A DNA stretch of 64,000 nt. Source: Tribonema minus (Eukaryota; Sar; Xanthophyceae; Tribonematales; Tribonemataceae). The first letter of the stretch is position 1, and every line of letters begins with the position of its first letter. The position numbers were made by a program, and so were the translations under genes. The DNA is taken from contig JAFCMP010000268.1 of the NCBI GenBank assembly GCA_017506865.1, positions 186,001 through 250,000 of the forward strand, written 5' to 3'. The notes beneath the pieces are model-generated. The model was not told the DNA's origin, did not search any database, and saw only the letters and a program-made list of their open reading frames with translations. Shown here piece by piece: positions 25,301 through 36,890 of the stretch.

Positions 25301-28300
25301 TCGACAAGCCTCCAAAGGACACGCCAGCACCGACCAAGAACCCCGACAAGCCAGACGATAAACCCCCCAAAGGGGATAAGACGCCAGCGCCGACTGAGAA
25401 ACCTGGTGATAAGCCTCCAAAGGGGGGTGGGGGGGATGGCAAGCCTCCAAAGGGGGATGGGGGGGACACGCCCGCACCCACGAAAGACCCTCAGGGGCCT
25501 GACAACAACCCCCCAAAGGTGGAGCTGGGTTGAGTGTACTTCAAGTTGAAGTATGTAGCTCTCTGGAGGTCACACGAGGTGTACCATGCCTCGTGCAAGA
25601 CAGCTAGTTGAACGCTACACACTGTTGCTCTGGTGCCTGTTACAACCTTACTTGTTCTGTGAGTAAAAAGCTACAGTACTCTAATTCAAGCGCAAAAACC
25701 TACAGAATGGAGTAGACAGCTAGCAGGCATGACATTCGTCTACCTGTGCTCACTCAGCACAATGAAAGAGAGCATTCAAGCCCACATGCTTGCAATGTGA
25801 GTGCTTGGGTTTGCAATAGTAGCAATACTGTTTGTGTTAGATGGCGAGTCAGGGCCATCTCTCTGACAACGTCATCTTCCACCAGGCTTCAGAGAAAGTC
25901 AGAGATCAAGCCTGCACATTTTTAATACAAAGATCTACAAACTCACCACGCCACACTCCGGACCATTCAGTCAGTTTCGCCACGCAATAGTAGGAGTTGC
26001 CATTGCTAAGCATCAACACAACTATACAGCTCGGCGCATCAGGATGGGTGGTGCTAATGCCTATTGCCTGTTGTTCCCCCGCTCGCTGCGCTGTTGCTGC
26101 ACGCTCAATTGTCCAAGCAGACTCCAGCACCGACACCGTCGCCTAAGGACCCACCCAAGCCGCCTCAGACAGACCCCCCTGAGGTACGCGTATATCATGT
26201 CTGTTTTATGTGTACATGTATGTATCTCTGAGGTATGTATGTATATGATGTCTTTATCACGTATATGTGCATGTACCCCTGAGGCACGTATATATCACGC
26301 ATGTACTACGCATGTATGTTACATAGGGTTGGCACGTGCGTAGATAGTATATATACGGTATATTGGTACATACGCGTATATATACGCGTAGACGCCGAAA
26401 CGGGGCGTATATTCGCGTATACGCTTTTGCACCGCTGTGGTGCTCACGAGCGCTGCCCGTGGCCCAGCGCATGCCAAGGGTAAGGTGGCTAGGGCTATCT
26501 GGGGGCCAGAAGCGGAAAGGCAGGGCTGAGCGGTGGTCTCAAGCCACAGAAGGCGCCTGCACAGCCTGAACTTGGCAATTCAGTGGCTCAGGCAGCTTCG
26601 CACCTGGCCAGCAGAGCCTGCATGAGCCTTCACGGCTTGTTCTGTCGGTGATGTGGAAGAGGACGATGGGAAGGGAGTCGCTGCACATGCTGACAGACAC
26701 GCTGCCCTCTGACGAGGCGCAGCTTTTCAGCGGCACCATGCGGTCGGCGCACTCAGGCCGTAACCAAGCTTCTTTTGGCATTTCGGCCAACTTCAAGAAA
26801 ATCCCACACTTCAAGTGTTGCTCTGATGACACTTTATGAAGGCAATTATTTCTAGTGTCTGCATGTCTGTAATCAGCACCCTGAGCCCGTTCGAATGCAC
26901 CTGGTTTCAGAGAAATCTAAAGACGACAAGTCGTCGCAGCGAGATTTGGCTTTGTCAGATACGCTAATATACGCAGTATATACGTATTGTACGCCAAAAA
27001 TACGTATATATGCGGGTATGCAAAATCCAAATATACGCAATGTGCCAACCCTATGTATGTATGTACCCTTGAGGCGCGTATATATTATGTGCATGTACTA
27101 ATGCATGTATGTATGTACCCTTGAGGCGCGTATATATTATGTGCATGTACTAATGCATGCCTGTGCCCCTGAGGTACGTGTATATCAGGCATGTGAGGAG
27201 GACCGCACTGAAGTTTGTATGCCCCTGTTACCATATGTGGTGGTGTCTGGGCACTGCAGGCGCTGTTGGGCGGCGAGCACTGCTGCGTGCTTGCGGAGCA
27301 CTGCTGCACACGTACACTGAGCACTGCTGCTCGTTTGCGCTGAGCACTGTGTATGGCGGCACTCGCTCCTGTCACGGGGACCTCTTCACTGTACATGTGT
27401 GCATGCGTGGCGTCAGAGCGATCGCTGCCTCTATATACGTATCGTATGCGCTGAGCCAAGCTGCAGCTACGCTGTTGTGTTAAACACAACGGGCCATCAA
27501 TTCTTTTTTTGAACGACAGGATCAAACAGCGGACCACCCGCCTTTGCCAGTCCAGCCGGGCAAAGCCAATCAGCTGAAACAGAGCAGGGTCGCAACTCTA
27601 CGTCAGGTGTAGATAAGTTCAAGACCTTTACAAAAAGTGCTCACCCTGTTGTATCTTGTCTGCGCTTGCACGCTTGTCAACAGACTCCCGCACCGACGGC
27701 GGCAGCAACGCCGCAACCATCTGCCATAAAGACGCCAGCCCCAACGGTGGCAGAAACGCCGGAACCAATTGCGGCAAAAACGCCTGCGCCGACAGTGGCA
27801 GAAACACCGGAACCAATTGCAGCAGAAACGCCTGCACCGACTGCGGCAGAAACACCGGAACCAATTGCGGCAGAAACGCCTGCGCCGACAGTGGCAGAAA
27901 CACCGGAACCAATTGCGGCAGAAACGCCAGCGCCGACGGCGGCAGAAACACCGGAGCCAACTGCGGCAGAAACGCCAGCGCCGACGGCGGCAGAAACACC
28001 GGAACCTACTGCGGCAGAAACGCCTGCGCCGACGGCGGCAGAAACACCGGAGCCAACTGCGGCAGAAACGCCAGCGCCGACGGCGGCAGAAACACCGGAA
28101 CCTACTGCGGCAGAAACGCCTGCGCCAATGGCGGCAGAAACACCGGAACCTACTGCGGCAGAAACACCAGCTCCAATTGCGGCGGATACACCAGCACCGA
28201 CGGCGGCAGAAACAGCAGCAGCAACCACAGCCGACCCCGTGGTAAGTGCGGAAGCCGTGTGCTGCACAAAGCAGCGCTCTGCTGCTGCACGAACGTGGGG

Positions 28301-31300
28301 CCCGATCTTCTGCAACAGCTGCTTAGGGTTAGGGTTAGGGTTAGATCGTTGTGCAAAGGCTGGTTGCGGAGGTACATCACACACCTCCCCATGTTTTGTG
28401 GTATGGGCGCAGCGCAGCTCAACCATGTGAGTGCAGTGCCTAACCCTCTCTTGTTTGGTGTGGGTGTGTGCTAGCTACAGAGGGTTAGGGTTTGGCAGGC
28501 GCCACAGCTCCGCCGCCTATACCGACACTTCAACCGCTTACGCTGACACTTGAAGTGCTATTGTATTGTGCGTCATTGCAGAAACCTGGGCCCACGACCC
28601 CTGTGCCCACGTTCCAACCCGCTACTCTGCAGCCCACCGATCCACCGCCAATTACCAAGGTGAGATAACATCATGACCACCCATGCCCTCGAACGCCAAA
28701 AAGATTGCACACAGAAGTCTTTTGACTACTGTGGATATGATGGCACTATTTGACTCGTGGCCAATGACTGCAACAGCGGCGACCATGGTTTTTGGTGGAA
28801 GGCACTTGCGGCTAAGCATTCCTTGTCACACGATCTTTTGATTCGTGTCCATATGATGACGATCATGATGATGATGGGATCATGTTTTTTTTTCATGTAA
28901 CACTTGACGTACAGATCAAAAGCACTTCCGCAAGGCAAGACCTGGGGGTACATTGTAGTGCGCGGCTTGGTAGTTAGGGTTAGGTTTAGGCTGGCTCGTG
29001 AGGCAAGTCATCGTTGACACTCAGTACACATAGTGCTCGCATAACGCTAAGTGACAGAGGTCAACACTGAGGGAGAGGTAGTCAGATGCATGCAAATTGG
29101 TATGTTCATGCTACAAAGTGTTTTGTTTTGCAAAATTGGTGCGTTCCGTGTATGCATTGTCCATGCCTGTTGCTCGCATGCCTACTTTTGACTTGTGGAA
29201 AAGAGAAGAGGTATCTTAGCATCGTGAAGTGAGGATATTGCATCGCACCAATTCACTCGTCATTGTCAGTTTCAGCTGTGAGGCCGTACTTGATGCATGT
29301 CATGCATAACATCATCAAATGTGTGGGCGAGGCATGTGCCTCCCATTCTCAAACAACCACCATGTAGAGAAGTGAACTTCGGCCTCACATTCAACAATGC
29401 TTCCCGCACTTGCCTCCCCTCCCATGTCATCTTGCGTGCTTCAGGGTTAGGGTTAGGGGTTAGGGTTAGGGTTAGGGTTAACCCTACCCCTAACCCTCCC
29501 GTGCTTCACCTCAACAACACCTTTTGTGCCTTTTGTGCTGTTTTTCTGTTGCAGGCGCCTGTGACTGTCCCCCCCACCCCCTCCCCCACCGCCGCCCTCA
29601 TAACCCCCGCCCCAACAGCGGCTGACACCACACCAGCCCCCACCCCAGCCCCCACTACAGCCCCCCCCACTCCTCCCCCCACGGTACCGCCAACGCCAGC
29701 CCCTACCGCACCGCCAACTTCACCACCAGCAACGCCCGATCCGAATGGCAATCTGTACACGTTGAAGATGATATCAACGCTCGAGGGGCAGACGGCGGAT
29801 GCGCTGACGGATGGGCAGCAGGCAGCCTTTACTGATGCTGTCGCTGCGTCTGTGGGCCAGGGCAGCGGGGACATCAAGGTATGTTGGTATCATTGCGTAT
29901 CCCCACCTGTCATGTCACCTGTAGCCGTTGTTTGGAACTGCCACCTATAATCGTTGACGCATTGCCGCAAGTGATGGCCATAGACAATGACCCAACTCTT
30001 TTGAGACCTATCGCTCTGCGCCTCACCTTACACTTGTAACTGTCACCCTGCAACTGCCACCTGTAACCGCCACCGCAGGTGGTGGTAACCGACAAGACCA
30101 CAGCCACGCGTCGCCGCAGCCTACGCAGAGGCAGGGCACTGCAGGCCACTGGCAACGCTCAGCTCACATACGAAATCCAGAACTTCGTCAGCCAAGACGC
30201 CGCGTTCGCCGCGTCCGTGGGACTCGTTCGCGCCTCTACCAACGGAGCGCTGCTGCAGGCGACACAGACGGCGGCAACTGCCACGGGTGACGCTCCCCTC
30301 GACGCAACTGCAATAACCACGATACAGAGCCCCGATGCCCCGGTGTCGGTGCAGGGGGGCGATTCGCAGGTGCTGTCGACGCCCGACATTATTGGAATTG
30401 CGGTCGCGTGCGGCCTGGCGGTGCTGATGGTGGCGTCGTGCGTGTGCATGCGGCGCAAGAAGGCTCTGACAAGGTGGGTTTTGAGCGCGCGTGTGAGGTG
30501 GCCGGGCAGTGAATACTCGTTCTGGCCGAGTGCAGTGGCTGGTAGCTTGTGCTGCTCATTCGCTCGTGCACCACGGCATATGGTTCAAGATGTCATTGAA
30601 GTTTTGACGCTGGTTGATGTTATCATTGAAGTTTGTGAGGCACCTCATCACTCAAGAGATGGGGCAAGTTCATGAGGTAACTCAACCCTGAAGAGATTGG
30701 CCGCCTATGTACTGAACCGTCTCTTGAGCAACCATGGCTGGTATCTTGCTCATCCATTCATTTTTTGCAATATTGTGAACAGTTTGGTAGCTGCTGCGCG
30801 CTTGCGCGGGGCAGCCCAGGCATCCTCTACCTGATAAATGGCCCTGCAAATTTGAAGTGGATGTTGAAGTTCATGAGTGCGCATCGCCCACCCCTTGACA
30901 GCACGCTGCTCTCCAAACTCACCCCCCTTTTTCCCCCTTCCGCCGCGTGCAGGACCGTGCGCGAACGGCTGACGCCGCGCAGCATGTCTCAGCGTGACTT
31001 CAACAAGGAGAACTCGCTCTACGAGATAGGCAGCAACGGCACCCCCGCAGGGCCCGCCTGGGAGCCCCCTAAGAAGCGCGCCGCTGCTGCCGCCGCCGCT
31101 GCCAACGGCTCTGCCATCAACAGCAACGGCAATGGCAATGGCGGCACCAACATCGACTTTGACATCAACTTTGCGCACTCCACCGGTGCCGGCGCCAACG
31201 GCCCGAGGGCAGTGCCTGTGGCGCCCTGGGAGGCGACGCCGACCGACGGTCAGCAGTGGTCAGCAGTGGAGAACGGTCCTCCGAGCACAGCGGCGAGTTC

Positions 31301-33583
31301 CGCGGAGAACGCGCCTGGCGACGCCGCCGCGCAGGATGTAACCGCCGTAACTGCCGCAACCGCTCCCGCCAAGCGCATACGCCAGGCCAGCAACGACGAG
31401 GCCATCTGGGACCCTTCGATGGGGGGTACGGGGGCCGCTACCCCCGGGCGCCCCCCCCTGAACCCTCACCCCACCGTCATCCAACTCGATCGCTACGACT
31501 CGTTCCTGGCGCTGATAGGGGGGAAGCCGGGGACCAACCCCCTTCCCGGGAGCACCCCCGGTACGAGCCCGGGGGGGACGCCCGGGGGGAAAACCAGGGG
31601 GGTTTCGCTGGCGTCGCCGGCGAGCACTGCTGGGTACCCTAGCGCGCGCAGTCTGGTTGAGGCGGATGCGGTGGGGGGGTTGAGAGCGGGGGCTCCAGAC
31701 TGGGCTCAGGATCTGCTGGAGATGTGCGATAATCTGGCGCAGCTGTTTGGTACGGCCGCGGATATTAGTCCCAACTGCCGGAGCATTGCGTGGTGGGCGA
31801 CGGACGTGCAGGTGGGGGCATGTATGTATGTGTGTGTGTACGAGTGTGTGTGTGTGAGTGTGTGTGCAGGTAGGCATGAATGCATGCATGCCCGGGGGGG
31901 GGGGCAGGTACGCAGTATGTATTGCATGTACCATCATGTGTGCACAAAGGATATGCGTGTACATCCATGTGTGGACAAGCAGCATCTGGCAGTCACCATG
32001 GTCTGTACAACCAGCACATGTGGAGGTCGCCTGAAGAGTTGTGTTTTTGCTTGCCTGCACAACAACATACAAGCATGCGATGTGTTTTGTAGCGTCGGCA
32101 GGGCGAGCGACGGGCGTGCAGGTATGAAGCAGGCATGAAATTCTGCAGTACTCTGCAGCTTGACTCAAGTGCTCACAACAAACTCTCTACCGTCTCTCGG
32201 CACATGCGCAGGCGGCGATAGAGGGCCTCATTCTGCGGCCCAAGAACGACGCCGGCGCACTGGGCCGCGGCACTGCTGACCTGGGCGCCTTGGCGCGTGC
32301 GGAGGATCTCATGAATGAGCTGCTCATCATATCAGGTAAAAGGAGTGGAGCGTTGCGCTTGAAGTTAAGCAGCACTGATAGATACCAAATGACTTATTGT
32401 CAGGTGGGGTGGAGCGTTGCACTTGAAGTTGTGCAGCACTCCGCCTACATGGCGTCAGCGCTCGAGTCACAGTGATATTGGCATAGCTGACTTCTTGTAC
32501 GCGTCACTACTGTCAAAAACTTACAGTACACGTTTTGGATGTGCATGCGAGAGTCAACCCTCAACCCCCTTCATCCTATCTCAGACACCTTCCTTCTTTT
32601 TTGGCGGGGAAATGAGGGGCAGAGTTGTGCATTTTCAGCAAAAGTTCTCCCCAAAGCCCTTCAAACTGGCGAAGCACCTATTCCGAGGCTGTAATCTCCT
32701 CTCTTGCACCTTATCCTCATGCTCCGCATCTCAGGCCACCACCTAGAGCGCGGCACGCTGCCGCTGTACGTGCAGCTGCGCCAAGCTAAGGACCTGGTGG
32801 AGGGTGCAGCTCGCGAGCTCACCATTGGCCTCGCAGGGCTGAGCCTCACCACCAGCGACTTGGCCATGATCGCGGCGCCGCGGCTGAGGCTGGACAACAG
32901 CGTCGCAAGCACTATCATGTGAGTGCGCAGCGGAGGCGTGACAGAAGGCAGCGGGGGGTATTGTCTGCACGCTTGTATTGGTGGCCGGGCGCTGCCAGCA
33001 CAGCGTTTGTCTCTGTTTTGGCGACCGTTGTCTGTTCGACAGTCACCACCTACAGTATGTATATTTTATTGACTCTCGCTGAGGGCGCGGAAACACCCAG
33101 ACGGATCATGTCAAGCATGCCATCATAAAGTTGATGTAGCTTGCGACGTGAATTGTGTCATCGCGCATCCAGGACCTATGTACTTGTTATGTTGACTTGA
33201 CTGTTGTAACGCTGGTGCTGTATGGTACCAAGGCATTGCCGGCAGGACTGGGATGGCCATCAATGATTGCTCTCGAAGCATGACGTCTGCAACTGTACTC
33301 CCATGAACCGGTTCTACCTATCATACAGTATGTACCAATGTCAAGCGCAATACGCACGACCTTCACCCTACAGTATGCCGCACGTGCATGCGTGCCGCAC
33401 TTTCACGCGTGCACACGCAGGGTTTGACTTTTTATGTCAATGACAGACACTGCACTCACGCTGACGCGCCCCCTCTTTCCATGCTGTGGGTATGTATGTA
33501 TGCATGACAGACCCGCGACGAGCACGCAGCCATCCTTCAACAAGCTGGCGCCGCCCCGGAAGTCCTTCAACCAGCAGTTGTAG
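19312..33583 (+). CDS. Surface protein 1: LNR domain, Thr/Pro stalk, single TM, cytoplasmic domain
   Basis: Sixteen exons: 19312-19716, 20566-21201, 23510-23632, 24002-24100, 24653-24718, 25279-25518, 26121-26183, 27520-27606, 27684-28241, 28582-28659, 29555-29878, 30079-30473, 30953-31811, 32212-32335, 32735-32918 and 33511-33583. Joined phases give 1437 residues. A signal peptide (MRLPWLLAGSAAIAHGA) precedes a Cys-containing region. Exon 2 holds one Lin-12/Notch repeat at about residues 149-175 (GDGICDSDANTPECGFDGGD) and a poly-Gly run. Exons 3-11 encode a Thr-Pro-Ala-Pro-Thr stalk, the largest part being a 16-residue repeat. An extracellular domain (about 850-980, from NLYTLKMISTLEGQ) precedes a membrane span near 997-1017 (IIGIAVACGLAVLMVASCVC) and MRRKK. 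The tail of about 420 residues ends in a conserved helical domain. Exon 8 is the least certain, and further small exons may be missed. LNR proteins are known from brown algae, but this architecture is unfamiliar. A cell-surface adhesion or sensing role is inference. Confidence 0.82.
22600..23509 (+). repeat. About 100-bp repeat carrying copies of the exon 3 acceptor
   Basis: Degenerate tandem units share GTGAATGACCCTG, GTGCACTGACAACCAG and TAGCCATGATT. Copies begin around 22824, 22923, 23298 and 23397. The last unit, starting near 23494, contains the real acceptor of exon 23510, and earlier units also preserve the first exon bases (for example ATACCGCACATTGGTAAC against GTACCGACGTTGGCAAC). 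A dispersed repeat interrupts the array at 23028-23209. Confidence 0.82.
23028..23209. repeat. Dispersed repeat, copy A
   Basis: About 180 bases matching 28682-28847 over most of their length. Shared blocks include TTGCACACAGAAGTCT, ACTCGTGGCCAATGACTGCA and CTTTTGATTCGT. No terminal repeats or coding potential are seen. It lies in an intron of surface protein 1. Confidence 0.8.
24087..24230 (+). repeat. Repeated splice-donor region after exon 4 of surface protein 1
   Basis: CTGTGGTGGGTCAACTTCAA at the exon 4 end (24099-24118) recurs as CTGTGGTGCGTCAACTTCAA at about 24152-24171. Further CAACTTCAAACAAGCG variants follow. The donor is placed at 24100 or, equally in phase, 24103. Confidence 0.6.
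26178..27190 (+). repeat. Minisatellite built from the exon 7 donor, split by a TIR element
   Basis: The exon 7 edge CCCCTGAG with donor GTACGCGTATATC recurs downstream at about 26276, 27067, 27118 and 27166 with variants such as CCCTTGAGGCGCGTATATAT. Two copies of about 51 bases at 27065-27165 are nearly identical. The array is rich in TATGTATG and is interrupted at 26326-27051. Confidence 0.75.
26326..27051. mobile_element. Non-autonomous TIR DNA transposon with TA target duplication
   Basis: The ends are inverted: GGGTTGGCACGTGCGTA on the left and the complement of GTGCCAACCC, preceded by ATACGCAAT, on the right. Both flanks carry TA, as after Tc1/mariner-type insertion. About 100 bases inside each end are rich in TATACG palindromes. 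The 450-base centre is GC-richer, with a plus-strand frame containing MGRESLHMLTDTLPSDEAQL that I do not recognise; it may be a captured host fragment. No transposase is visible. The element sits inside a minisatellite in an intron of surface protein 1. Confidence 0.65.
27730..28220 (+). repeat. 48-bp coding minisatellite (TPAPTVAETPEPIAAE)
   Basis: About ten tandem 48-base units inside exon 9 of surface protein 1. Each encodes TPAPTxAETPEPxAAE, extending the mucin-like stalk. Because the unit is a multiple of three and lacks stops, several other frames are open by accident. Confidence 0.93.
28323..28344. repeat. Interstitial telomere-type repeat
   Basis: Three to four TTAGGG units in an intron of surface protein 1. 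Similar short arrays lie at 5730-5748, 22489-22509 and 38334-38359; more degenerate ones are near 548-560, 25057-25082, 35861-35875 and 42906-42926. Confidence 0.85.
28682..28847. repeat. Dispersed repeat, copy B
   Basis: Second copy of the repeat at 23028-23209, starting 22 bases after the exon 10 donor of surface protein 1. The two copies are clearly diverged, with several indels. Confidence 0.8.
29444..29499. repeat. Head-to-head interstitial telomeric repeat flanked by direct repeats
   Basis: A TTAGGG array meets CCCTAA units at GGGTTAACCC, giving a palindromic junction. The nine bases CGTGCTTCA stand on both sides (29435-29443 and 29500-29508), like a target-site duplication. It lies in the intron before exon 11 of surface protein 1. 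Confidence 0.85.
32325..32445 (+). repeat. Duplicated donor region after exon 14 of surface protein 1
   Basis: TCAGGT followed by GGAGTGGAGCGTTGCGCTTGAAGTT and GCAGCACT at the exon 14 end recurs about 66 bases later as TCAGGTGGGGTGGAGCGTTGC with the same continuation. The second TCAG-GT is a potential alternative donor. Confidence 0.75.
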
Positions 33584-33682
33584 CTGCAGCAGTTGTAGCT
33601 GCATTGGCAGTTGCGCGCGCGGTCGCAGTGGTAGCTGCAGCAGTTGTAGCTGCATTGGCAGCTGCGCGCGCGGTTGCAGTGG
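33566..33682 (+). repeat. 51-bp tandem repeat starting at the stop codon of surface protein 1
   Basis: Two copies, 33581-33631 and 33632-33682, nearly identical and beginning TAGCTGCAGCAGTTG. The first three bases are the stop codon of the final exon, and CAGCAGTTGTAGCTG recurs three times. Confidence 0.85.
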
Positions 33683-34672
33683 TAGACCCCACCACCACCA
33701 ATGTCTTTTTGTGCTGCGTGTGTGCCACACATACACCGTCACGGCACGTTGTGTGTCGTTCCCCTTTTTATCCCCACGATGATTATTCTCCCCCCCCCCC
33801 CCCCCCCACCCCTCCTCCTGCCACCAAGCGCTGGGCTGTTAAAGCCCTAGCTTCGACAACGGCTGTTGAAGCCCTAGCTCTGATAACTGATGTTTTGTGG
33901 TCCCTTGAGCTGTGCATCTGTCAGAATCGCATTACCATTACTGCAGTATGATCTACATGTCAAGCACTTTTTGCTGTAATGCAGATGTGAAAAATCATGG
34001 CTCTCTTGCCTGTGCTCTCTTTGCTCAGCTCCTCTTCCTGAAATATTCCTGCTGCGACCACCTATCATATATGGTTTCCTCCTTCATCAACCACAAGCCT
34101 TTATGTGTCAGCGCTGCCATGCCCACACAGGAACAAATTTATGTGTGTGTAGGGTGGGCTGAGCGCCACTTTCAGCATATCGTGTCGTATCACATCCAAC
34201 TACGCTACATGAGCTTCATGCGTGATGTTACAACCGATCTTGCGATCATCAAGGTCGACCGCGATAGTACCGGCACATCTGTCGACATGTCACATCCTTC
34301 GGCTCTTTTCGTTCTGAATCGTGCCGAAACGAAACGTGAAATTCAATTTTGCCGTAAATAAAAATTCACGCAGACCCAACTTCAACACCCGGTGAACCGG
34401 CGTGCGTTGGGCGAGCATCCCCCTTCAGCAACGCTCTGCATCGCCATCTGGCTCGGCGCTGTTTTGATTTGTAGACGTCCGAAGGAGCTGTATCCTGGCG
34501 CCTCTCGGTGTACCGCAGCAGCGAGCAGAGCAGATCTCGGACTGTTTATTTCTAATTTGGCGACTCGGAGGAGAGCCGACTGCGGGCTGTGGGCACAAGC
34601 TGTGAGCCCCGTGGCTGCCTGCCTCAGCCAACATTTAGCAGCAACAAAGTCTTGTGCAGGAGCAGGTGGGCC
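33683..34672. other. Intergenic region between the two paralogous surface protein genes
   Basis: Contains a poly-C run near 33791-33807 and otherwise no structure I can support. It should hold the 3' flank of gene 1 and the promoter of gene 2. Confidence 0.5.
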
Positions 34673-36857
34673 ATGGTACCAGCGCGCTTCCTGCTGCTTG
34701 CAGCTTCCACGATTTGCTGTTGTTGCACTGCAGCGGGTAGTATCCAGCTAGATCCAGCAGCACCGGCAGCAGGAAGGCAGCATAGACACCTCGGCAGCAA
34801 TGCCAGATCCCCACAAGCAGCACTGTATGCCTTTTTGCATGGCCACTCCGCTGAGGCTTCACCTCAACGACAACATGCACGACCGGTGAATAGTGCCGAT
34901 ACCGGTGAGTCAACACAACACCATGAGCGTCAGCAGGAGCCGCTGCAAGAAAAGCAGCAGCTGCGGCAACTGGATGCTTCCGCTCTCCGCCGCGTGGCCG
35001 AGTTGCCGCCGCCCGCAGTGGTGCCATTGTCACAGCCAGCGGTGTTTGCGGCGAAGGACGGTGGCGATGGCAAGGACAAGAAGCCCACGCAAAAAGGGAA
35101 GAAGGATGCCAAACCCACCCCCAAGCCCACCAAAAAGCACAAGGACAAGACGCCTCAGCCCACAAAAAAGAAGCAGCCCAAGACAGATAAGCCCACCAAG
35201 GCCCCTAAGCCACCGCCAGTCGACAAGACACCGGCGCCTACGCCTGCACCGACGCCTGCACCGACGCCTGCACCGACAGCGGCAGAAACGCCGCAACCTA
35301 CACCGGCTCCTACAGCGGCAGAAACGCCGCAACCTTCACCGGCGCCAACTGCTGCGCCAACGCCAGCCCCAACGGTGGCAGAAACGCCGGAACCAACGGG
35401 CGTGCCAACTCCTGCTCCCACAGCTGCTGCAACGGTACGGGATGTGATTTGCTGGCAAAATGCCACCAACACATTGCCCGCAATCCACAACTATATAGAC
35501 TACATGAGATACTTGTGAAATATTGCGAATATGAGTAACAGTACATGGGCTAGGCTGCTGGCGCTTGAGCGCTGCCATGAGCTCTGTCATTGCAACAGCG
35601 GCTCAGCCGTCTGCCAAATGGCGTTGCCAGCCGCAATGTTTTATGTAGCACACACTTTTTTCAAGAGTCATTGCAACAGCGGCTCAGCCGTCTGCCAAAC
35701 GGCGTTGCCAGCAGCAATGTTTTATATAGCGAACACTTCTTTCAAGAGTAGGAAGTTCCGTGTATAGTCTGCCTGTTGATGCGGCGTGAGTAGTGCATCT
35801 GCGTGATTGCAGCAGTTGCTCAATCAGCTGCACGCCACACGCCGCTGGCAAGTGCATACTTAACCCTAACCCTAAACTTTAAACCCGAAACCGACTCTCA
35901 CGAGCCCGCCATCATGCGGACACCAGCGCATCGCCACACAGCTCATCCGCCTCAAGACCGCCTGCCACTCATAATGTATGTTGGCAACAGGAATGCCTAT
36001 TTTCTTCAGCACACGCCTGCACGCCTGCTATCATTTGCGCTGTCACATGGTTCAGGCATAAACCACGCATTGCCAGCTTGACTCAAAACATTCTGAAAGT
36101 CAGACCACGCCGCAGAGCATCGCTGCCACAACAACTCTCACGCCGCCGTTCGCCCTTTACTCTCTCCGCAGACACCAGCCCCGACCCCCGCCACCACCCC
36201 CGCCCCCACCCCCGCCCCAACTTCACCGCCAACATCACCTCCAACCCCTGCGCCAACACCAGCACCCACGGCGCCGCCAACGCTAGCGCCGGTGGCCGCG
36301 ACGCCGTCGCCGACTCTTGCAGACACGCGTCCCGCATACACGGTAGCGCTGAGCACTGTGCTGCAGGGGCAGGACCCCGACACATTCACCTCGCGCGCGC
36401 AGGCGGCGTTCGTGGCCACGGTTCAGGCCGCGATTGGCGAGCCCGCTAGCGTCAACGTTACCATCACCGGCATCTCCAGCAGCGCTCGGCGGCTGCAGGA
36501 GGAGCGTCACCGCCGGCAGTCACACGAGGAGGAGGGGGGAAATGGAGGGGTCGCGTTTGTAACTGAAGAATGGGCTTCAGGCGCGCAGCGGCGGCGGCTG
36601 CAGAATGCGGGCGGCGTGACGGTGGACTATTCGGTGGCGAATGTGAAAGGTCAGCAGGCGGCGGATGTTATTTCGCAGCGCATGGCGGAGGTTTCGGAGA
36701 GCGGCGATTTTGTGAGGCGGCTGGAGGTGGCGAGCGGCGGGGACATCGACGCGGCAGTGGCGGTTACAAGTGAGCTGAGCGCTGCTGCCGCGTAATCTGT
36801 ATATACTGCACGTGTTTTGATATAGAGTTTGAAGAAAACACCATACACACCCGCATG

Positions 36858-36890
<33 letters not shown>

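Noticed and set aside
27677-28426. Minus-strand frame of about 250 residues with VGAGVSAA repeats
   Set aside because: It is the antisense of the 48-bp coding minisatellite, where lack of stops in one frame keeps others open.
31830-31870. Regulatory GT-rich element
   Set aside because: A simple GT/TGTA microsatellite after a splice donor; nothing more can be supported.
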